Of a stretch of 64,000 nt of DNA, positions 59,304 to 64,000 are shown one piece after another. The notes beneath the pieces are model-generated. The model ran no database searches and was not told the DNA's origin. It was given only the letters and a program-made list of their open reading frames with translations. Every line of letters starts with the position of its first letter. Positions within the stretch are counted from its first letter, which is position 1. This DNA comes from Adiantum capillus-veneris. Lineage: Eukaryota > Streptophyta > Polypodiopsida > Polypodiales > Pteridaceae. The stretch spans positions 91,318,680 to 91,382,679 of the forward strand of contig CM043962.1 of assembly GCA_014529385.2 (NCBI GenBank), in the 5' to 3' direction. Position numbers and translations under genes: made by a program.

Positions 59304-59590
59304 AGCCTTGTTCTTATGGTTTTAAGGGACTCCTAGGAGGACGTCGCACCTTCCAAAGGCATGATGTAGAAGTCCTCGTGCCCTAAATACCCCTGACAAT
59401 GCAACTGAAGTTTGCCAATGACAGGTCTAATGGCTGTCCTGTCTGGGTGCCGCTAGAATTGCCCCTATTGGTGGTCCCATCCTGTAGGGTGTAATCTCGA
59501 GCCGGGCCGCCAATTCAGGTGAAATCAAGTTGGCCTTGGCTCCTCCATCGAAGAAAATCAGGGCTTCTTGATCTTTCACTTTGCCTCAAG
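59304..59590 (-). pseudogene. Chromovirus protease
   Basis: The minus strand at about 59530-59575 reads ALIFFDGGAKANLISPELA, the catalytic loop (D-G-G) of a Ty3/gypsy protease. Later parts are frameshifted. Confidence 0.75.
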
Positions 59591-59736
59591 CTCGGCAAAG
59601 TTCTATACTTTCATCTATTAGGCTTGGGTCAGTACCCATGCAATCTGGTACCATTCCTGCTGTCATCTTGCCTTTTCTGCCACGTTCCTGCTGCTCTAGA
59701 ACTCTCTGGCCTGTCTTCAGTCTATCCTTGCTGTGC

Positions 59737-59967
59737 CTATTTGGGGTACTTTGCAGAGACGTGACCTTGTTCCCCGCAACCAAAACACTTCCCCTCTTTG
59801 ATATAGTTAGCCCTTTCTTGAAGAGTCAGTCGGTGTCGTGTTTCCTCATCCTTCTTTTCTTGGGAACTCTTTTTCTTTCTACTTTCATTGTTGTGAGTCA
59901 AGATCTCATCAGTGGGGTAAGTCAAATTTCCCGAATGTATCAAGAAACCCCCTTTCACATGACCCAT
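59737..59967 (-). pseudogene. Chromovirus gag zinc knuckle
   Basis: CFGCGEQGHVSAKYPK has the CX2CX4HX4C layout, but the last Cys is Tyr, so zinc binding is probably lost. It is preceded by KKDEETRHRLTLQERANYIK. Confidence 0.8.
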
Positions 59968-60099
59968 TAATTCTTGGATAGAATTTGACTTTTGTTCAAG
60001 GCAGTAGTCCCAAATCTCTGTAGGGAGTCCATAGCAAAACCGCTCAATCTGTTCCTTAAAGGCGACCTTCTTAAATGAAGAGGTTGGTAGAAAAAAGTC

Positions 60100-60560
60100 C
60101 TAAAACGTCTCGCAATAAGCATCCAAAGAATCTCCCTTGGTCATCCGAAGATGGTTCCAAGCCGTTCTTATATCCCGTTTGTACTCTCGGGTCAGCCAAG
60201 AAGAAATAAGGAGCCTTTTGAATTTCAACCACTTGACTGGAGCTTCTTTCTTCAGAAGAAGGGTGGACCACCATGTTCGAGCATTTCCTTTGAAAAAAGA
60301 TGCAACCCTCCTAATCTTGGAGTGCTCCAAGTAATGCCCTCGAGAGAAGGCTATGTCAAACTGTTGGATGAAGGCAAAAGCCCTCAGAGCATCTCGGAAT
60401 CCAAAAAAGGATTCAAGTTTTATCGAGTGTCCACCTTCTTTAAATTCTTTTACTTTCTTGCTCTTGTCTTGGAGGAAGTAGTATTACTTGGCTCTGCATA
60501 TGGTCATCGGAGTCCAAACTGTCAGAGGATTACTCCTCCGTAGAGCTATCAGAAACTAGG
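60100..60560 (-). pseudogene. Chromovirus gag central domain
   Basis: FFKGNARTWWSTLLLKKE, KWLKFKRLLISSWLTREYKR and LDAYCETF match the retrotransposon gag domain (A-x-x-W-W motif). A frame break follows at each end. Confidence 0.8.
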
Positions 60561-60922
60561 CGGAATGTGAGTTTCTTTGCCTTTTTCCTGCCCTTTCCGA
60601 AGCTTTGCTTTTTGCTTCACTTTTTGCCCTTTCTGTCCTCCTTGCTCGAGTCAGAAGAGCTAGAAGAACTGTCAGAAGAAGAAGAACTGAATAGTCCTTC
60701 AAAGCGTACACGCTTCTTCTTCTTTCTTGCAGATGCAAAAGAAGATTGATGGCCCAAATAATCAGGGTAGTCAGTCCCCTTCTTGTGCTTTGTCAATTAC
60801 TTTTTGGATTGATTTTTCGTGTCCAACTGCTGACTGATCCGAGTTTGAACCACCTCTTGAAGTTCTTGTTTTGTAACATCCTCGGAGAAGGAAGTTTCTT
60901 GATTTCCAGTTTGATGGGTGGT
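60561..60922 (-). pseudogene. Low-complexity linker in chromovirus gag
   Basis: Glu/Ser- or Lys-rich in different frames. The plus strand here shows the repetitive GAAGAAGAA type. No domain is recognised. Confidence 0.5.
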
Positions 60923-61183
60923 TCAGTGGCTTTCTGCCACTGAGTGCACTTCAGTGATGAAATGCTGAGACAAAAATTTTGCAAACTGAGGGTCTTTCGC
61001 AAATTTAATCATCTGCTTTGTGGACTTGTCAACCTGCTGTCGTGGCTGCATCTCTTGAAGTTCATACTGAGTAGGCCGAGGTGGCTCGTACTCTTCCTTT
61101 GTTAATTCATTAAAATCTTCTGCATGGTCTTCTCCTGCATCAGCGGAAGCAGAAGAAGTCGATTGATTCTTGTCGGAATCCAT
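60923..61183 (-). pseudogene. Chromovirus gag N-terminus
   Basis: It starts MDSDKNQSTSSASADAGED about 50 bases after the primer site. I chose this Met because it lies downstream of the primer site on the element strand; the longer frame to 61306 runs into the LTR. Confidence 0.65.
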
Positions 61184-61233
61184 AAGTCTCGCGAGAAAAA
61201 GGATCGGATTTCCCGGAAGAAGAGAAATCGGCC

Positions 61234-61247
61234 GTGCTCTGATACCA
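61234..61247 (-). other. Chromovirus primer-binding site (tRNA-Met)
   Basis: The minus strand reads TGGTATCAGAGCAC, one base from the LTR border. Confidence 0.9.
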
Positions 61248-61248
61248 C

Positions 61249-62045
61249 TGTAACAAACTTGGACACCCCAAGTCAAGATTTTGCCCGCGACACAGCAGAG
61301 ATTCACTTCAAATTAATTCACAAACAAAAGAGAGTCGACCCGGCCCGGCATAGTTTCGTGCCAAGAGATATTGGCCCCAAAGACTGGCGCCCCTTTCGGT
61401 ATTTATTTTTATATTAATCTGTGAGCAAAGTACAATTGAGCCTGCGGGTGCTCGCTTTCAGACTCTGCGTCCAGATGCTCTGAGAAGTGAGCCCCTAAGG
61501 CCACTTATAAACATTACAAGGGATGCTAAAAGCAGAGCCTCAAAAGCTTCAACTTAAAAGCAATGATCTCCAAAAGTTGGCAGCGTAATTTGCGGAGGTC
61601 CATACGTTGTTGTCCGCGCAAAAAGCGGACGTCCGTATAGTTAGCGCGATTTGCAAAGGTCCGTATAGCCAACGCGATTCGCGAAAATCTGTATGCCCTG
61701 CTACGTCAGCCTCTTCGCTTTATTTTAATGTCCCCAGGCCCCCTCGTCCCTTGGCCATAAGTTGGGACAACTTGATTAGGGTGTGTGTGTGTCCGGGTGG
61801 CTCTGCCACGTCACCAGTTTGCTCAACCGCCGAATGATGGCTGGAATGAATGGATCTCCCAAGGATCGTACTCCTGTAGATGATCAAGCGGATGTCGAAG
61901 ATACCGTGTACTGCAGCAGTCACTGAGATACCGCATGGACCACCACCGGATGGTGTCTTGACAGGAGGTAACTTCATCCTTTGTGAACAAACTCAAAAGC
62001 CAAGAGGCTTCTGTCCACCCAAAAACACGATGCGAGGTGATGAAA
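61249..62045 (-). mobile_element. Chromovirus 5' LTR
   Basis: It begins on the plus strand TGTAACAAACTTGGACACCC. Its middle contains three diverged sub-repeats of the type GCGTAATTTGCGGAGGTCC and a (GT)n run. It shares blocks with the intron relics R1 and R2. The upper border is approximate, taken from where similarity to R2 fades. Confidence 0.7.
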
Positions 62046-62493
62046 CCGCTACTGTCCAACGATTTTCAGGGTGCTCGTACGCTCCTGGCATGGTATGGAG
62101 CAGTGCAGAGGGTGTGGGGAGGGTGGTGAATCAAATTCACAACCTCTGATAGGCTGAAAATAGAGAAAACAGTAGTGGATATATGGCTGAAATCTGATGG
62201 AATGAAGAGGATCGTTTCCAGCAAAGCACCGGATGCCAAGCCGGGTTGGAGGCAAGATCCAGATATGTGCGACTCCCCCTCTCTTGCAAAAACGTTGGTG
62301 AATCAGCCAAAAAACGCAGATCTGGCCAAAAACGCAAGTGCTGCTGAAAAACGCAGATGGAGAGAGGGGTTTTTCCCACGACAGAAACTCAGCATGTCCC
62401 ATCGCTTGCCTGGTTGATGCAAAACGCTGGCTGATCTTCTTCTTGGGAGGAGGACCTCATGCTGGTGAAGCGCCAGAACATGGAGAGTGTGAA
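62046..62493 (-). other. Internal fragment of an unidentified LTR element
   Basis: It lies downstream (minus strand) of the primer site at 62494-62505. It contains a polypurine-like TTGCAAGAGAGGGGGAGT (minus, 62272-62289). No coding domain is visible. A very short LTR element (TRIM-like) is possible but no second LTR was found. Confidence 0.35.
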
Positions 62494-62505
62494 GCTCTGA
62501 TACCA
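62494..62505 (-). other. Orphan primer-binding site (tRNA-Met)
   Basis: The minus strand reads TGGTATCAGAGC and abuts TGTGAGTGCGCG (plus), a plausible LTR end. Confidence 0.75.
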
Positions 62506-62860
62506 TGTGAGTGCGCGTGTGCGGAAGCGTGGGAGGGGGGGGGGGAGAGACAGGGGACACAAAAACGCTGGTGTGTGGAAGAGGGGGCGATCAGCTCCCC
62601 ATGACTGCACAATGTGCCAGATGAGATCTGCGATCTGTGGAAGTGGGTACCCCCCTGCCCCCATATATAGGTGCCCAAGGGGAGGTAGGGCAATGCAAGG
62701 AAAAAACCCCCACGACCCAACCAAAAAAAAAAAAGGAATATAGAGGGCGCCCGGATAAGGTGGGCGGCCGGTCCATGAGTGGACTGCCGGACAGCGCAGT
62801 GGGTGGCCAGCCCGGAGACATAATAGCCGTACATGTATGCCCTAGACCTGTGTGTGAAGC
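62506..62860 (-). mobile_element. Probable LTR belonging to the orphan primer site
   Basis: It begins TGTGAGTGCG on the plus strand and is GC-rich, with runs of G (about 62527) and A (about 62727). The upper end is not defined; copia coding sequence starts by about 62870. Confidence 0.45.
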
Positions 62861-62869
62861 GGCAGAGTG

Positions 62870-63497
62870 GTGTTAATCTAATAGTATCAAGAGAGAGGAA
62901 GAAGTATATTCTTGAGTTGTCTCAGGAATCTTATATCCACAAGGTCTTGCGACCTTTCAATATGCAAGGGGGGAAGGCAATGAGTATCCCACTATCATCA
63001 TATTTGAAACCAAGCAAGGAAGATTCTCCCAAGTCAGATGTGAGAGAGCAAAAATGGCAAGTGTGCCATATTCTTTAGCTGTAGGCAGTCTCATGTATGC
63101 TATGGTAGCTACGAGGCTAGACATTGCATTTGCAGTGGGAGTGGTTAGTCGATATATGGCTAATCCTGACAAGCAGCATTGTATAGCAGTGAAACATATT
63201 CTCAGATACTTAAAAGGGTACATCGGTAAGGTTTATGATTCGGTAATAGTGATGCATCTATTGTTGGTTACATGGATGTGGATTAAGCGGGTTGCAAAGA
63301 TAATAGGAGGTCTACATCTGGCTACACATTATATTTGTGGGAGGAGCAATTTCTTGGAGATCTTCTTCCACTACAAAGGCTGAGTATGTTGCAACGTGAG
63401 AGATTAGTAAGGAAGCTATATGGTTGACACGCCTAGTGGAAGACTTAAGACATTCAATAGGTTTCCAGTTTTGCATTGTGATAGCCAGCGTGCCATT
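62870..63497 (+). pseudogene. Copia RT-end/RNase H fragment, cut by another copia LTR
   Basis: Translation gives YILELSQESYIHKVLRPFNM, YSLAVGSLMYAMVATRLDIA, FAVGVVSRYMANPDKQH and ILRYLKG. Frameshifted RNase H pieces then end in FPVLHCDSQRAI at the start of the LTR at 63498. It belongs to a copia family related to, but distinct from, the 36-42 kb element. Confidence 0.85.
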
Positions 63498-63689
63498 TGT
63501 TGGGGTATTAAGCCCAATGTGGTCGCCCAGGTAAGTGGGTGGGCCGCCAGGTATGTACACATATTCTTTTGTAAAAACCTAATAAGAACTCACTATGCTC
63601 TACACATTACAGTAGAGCGAGTTCACCATATCGTTGTGCTCTTCTTCTCGCACTCTCTCTCGCGTCGCACTTCCGCTTGTACTCCTTCA
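63498..63689 (+). mobile_element. Copia 5' LTR, second copy of the 36-42 kb family
   Basis: It is 192 bp and nearly identical to 36226-36417. The flanking five bases are CCATT (63493-63497), which should recur at the far end beyond the window. Confidence 0.93.
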
Positions 63690-63691
63690 AC

Positions 63692-63703
63692 TGGTATCAG
63701 AGC
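63692..63703 (+). other. Primer-binding site of the second copia copy
   Basis: TGGTATCAGAGC, two bases after the LTR, as in the first copy. Confidence 0.93.
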
Positions 63704-64000
63704 TCAGATCAAGGCTCGGGGCAGCATTTGCAGGTAGCCAAAGTCACCTGCTCAGATTGGAGTGAGATTTGACAGGCGAAGACACGGCCCCAAATCTTGT
63801 GGGCAAGCCCAAAGGGCTTGGTGTTCTCAGAATTTCATTCTGAGGTCATCTCGGCCATCGTTCGGCTTCGACAAAGTTCTGCGCAGGCCATTTTCGACTA
63901 CGTGGTCTTGGCGGGTGCAGATCGGACTCTGCAAATTTGGGGTTTTCAGCCTACGACTGCAGGTGCTGAGGATATCGGCACTCCCAGTGTCACCAGCGTG
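63704..64000 (+). mobile_element. Leader of the second copia copy, running off the right edge
   Basis: It matches 36432-36690 with a block of about 40 bp (AAATCTTGTGGGCAAGCCC region, about 63790-63832) absent from the first copy. Gag and pol would lie to the right of the window. Confidence 0.88.

Larger units (their letters stand above)
56219..62045 (-). mobile_element. Ty3/gypsy chromovirus, lacking a 3' LTR
   Basis: Minus strand: 5' LTR (62045-61249), tRNA-Met primer site, gag, zinc knuckle, protease, RT, RNase H, integrase, chromodomain and a polypurine tract. The order and the C-terminal chromodomain define a chromovirus. Frameshifts occur in every domain. Confidence 0.9.

Noticed and set aside
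62049-62876. Many overlapping ORFs of 75-125 codons on both strands
   Set aside because: The stretch is GC-rich with few stops by chance. Frames overlap on all strands and none shows a domain; LTR and primer-site signals explain the region better.

Overview
This window is nuclear DNA from a land plant. It holds no bacterial-type operon, phage or CRISPR array. The evidence for a plant is a set of plant-lineage transposable elements (Ty1/copia with a tRNA-Met primer site, a chromodomain-bearing Ty3/gypsy element, and an Athila/Tat-like Ty3/gypsy family with a tRNA-Asp primer site), a multi-exon gene resembling the plant-specific EDR2 (PH-START) family, and a relic of a plant-type MAPKKK. Very long (CT)n tracts and a possible TTAA-targeting (piggyBac-like) element are unusual for flowering plants. 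I lean weakly towards a large-genome non-seed plant such as a fern, but the sequence does not prove it.

Layout. 1-2436 is the 5' end of a minus-strand Athila-like element (leader with palindromes, tRNA-Asp primer site, 925-bp LTR). 2437-5337 is low-complexity DNA with a MITE-like repeat pair. 5338-12032 is a compound array in which (CT)n tracts alternate with a conserved spacer of about 75 bp. A 5'-truncated LINE (6271-9438) is inserted inside one of its (CT)n tracts. 12776-14523 is degenerate telomere-like repeat interrupted by a retroposed insert. 14524-20463 is a non-autonomous LTR element with gag and protease but no pol genes. 20464-26340 holds satellite, microsatellites, a SINE candidate, a second truncated LINE and a broken MAPKKK-like fragment.

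26340-42740 is a nested stack. A second Athila-like element (minus strand) carries a 1,340-bp inverted-repeat element bounded by TTAA inside its gag region, and a complete 5.8-kb copia element (192-bp LTRs, 5-bp duplication CGTTG) inside its 5' LTR. 42741-45479 is non-coding with one duplicated block and a SINE candidate. 45480-52206 is the only host gene I can support: a probable 5' untranslated exon, then eight coding exons with GT-AG borders and consistent phases, encoding the PH domain and the start of the START region of an EDR2-like protein. Its first intron holds two old LTR relics, and the rest of the gene is not visible.

52860-64000 is again transposon debris: a gag/protease fragment, a copia RT fragment, a third LINE tail (minus), a chromovirus (minus, 56219-62045), an orphan LTR/primer site, and a copia RNase H fragment interrupted by the 5' LTR of another copy of the 36-42 kb copia family, which runs off the right edge. 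Most element ORFs are frameshifted or stopped. The best-preserved are the copia gag, integrase and reverse transcriptase segments.
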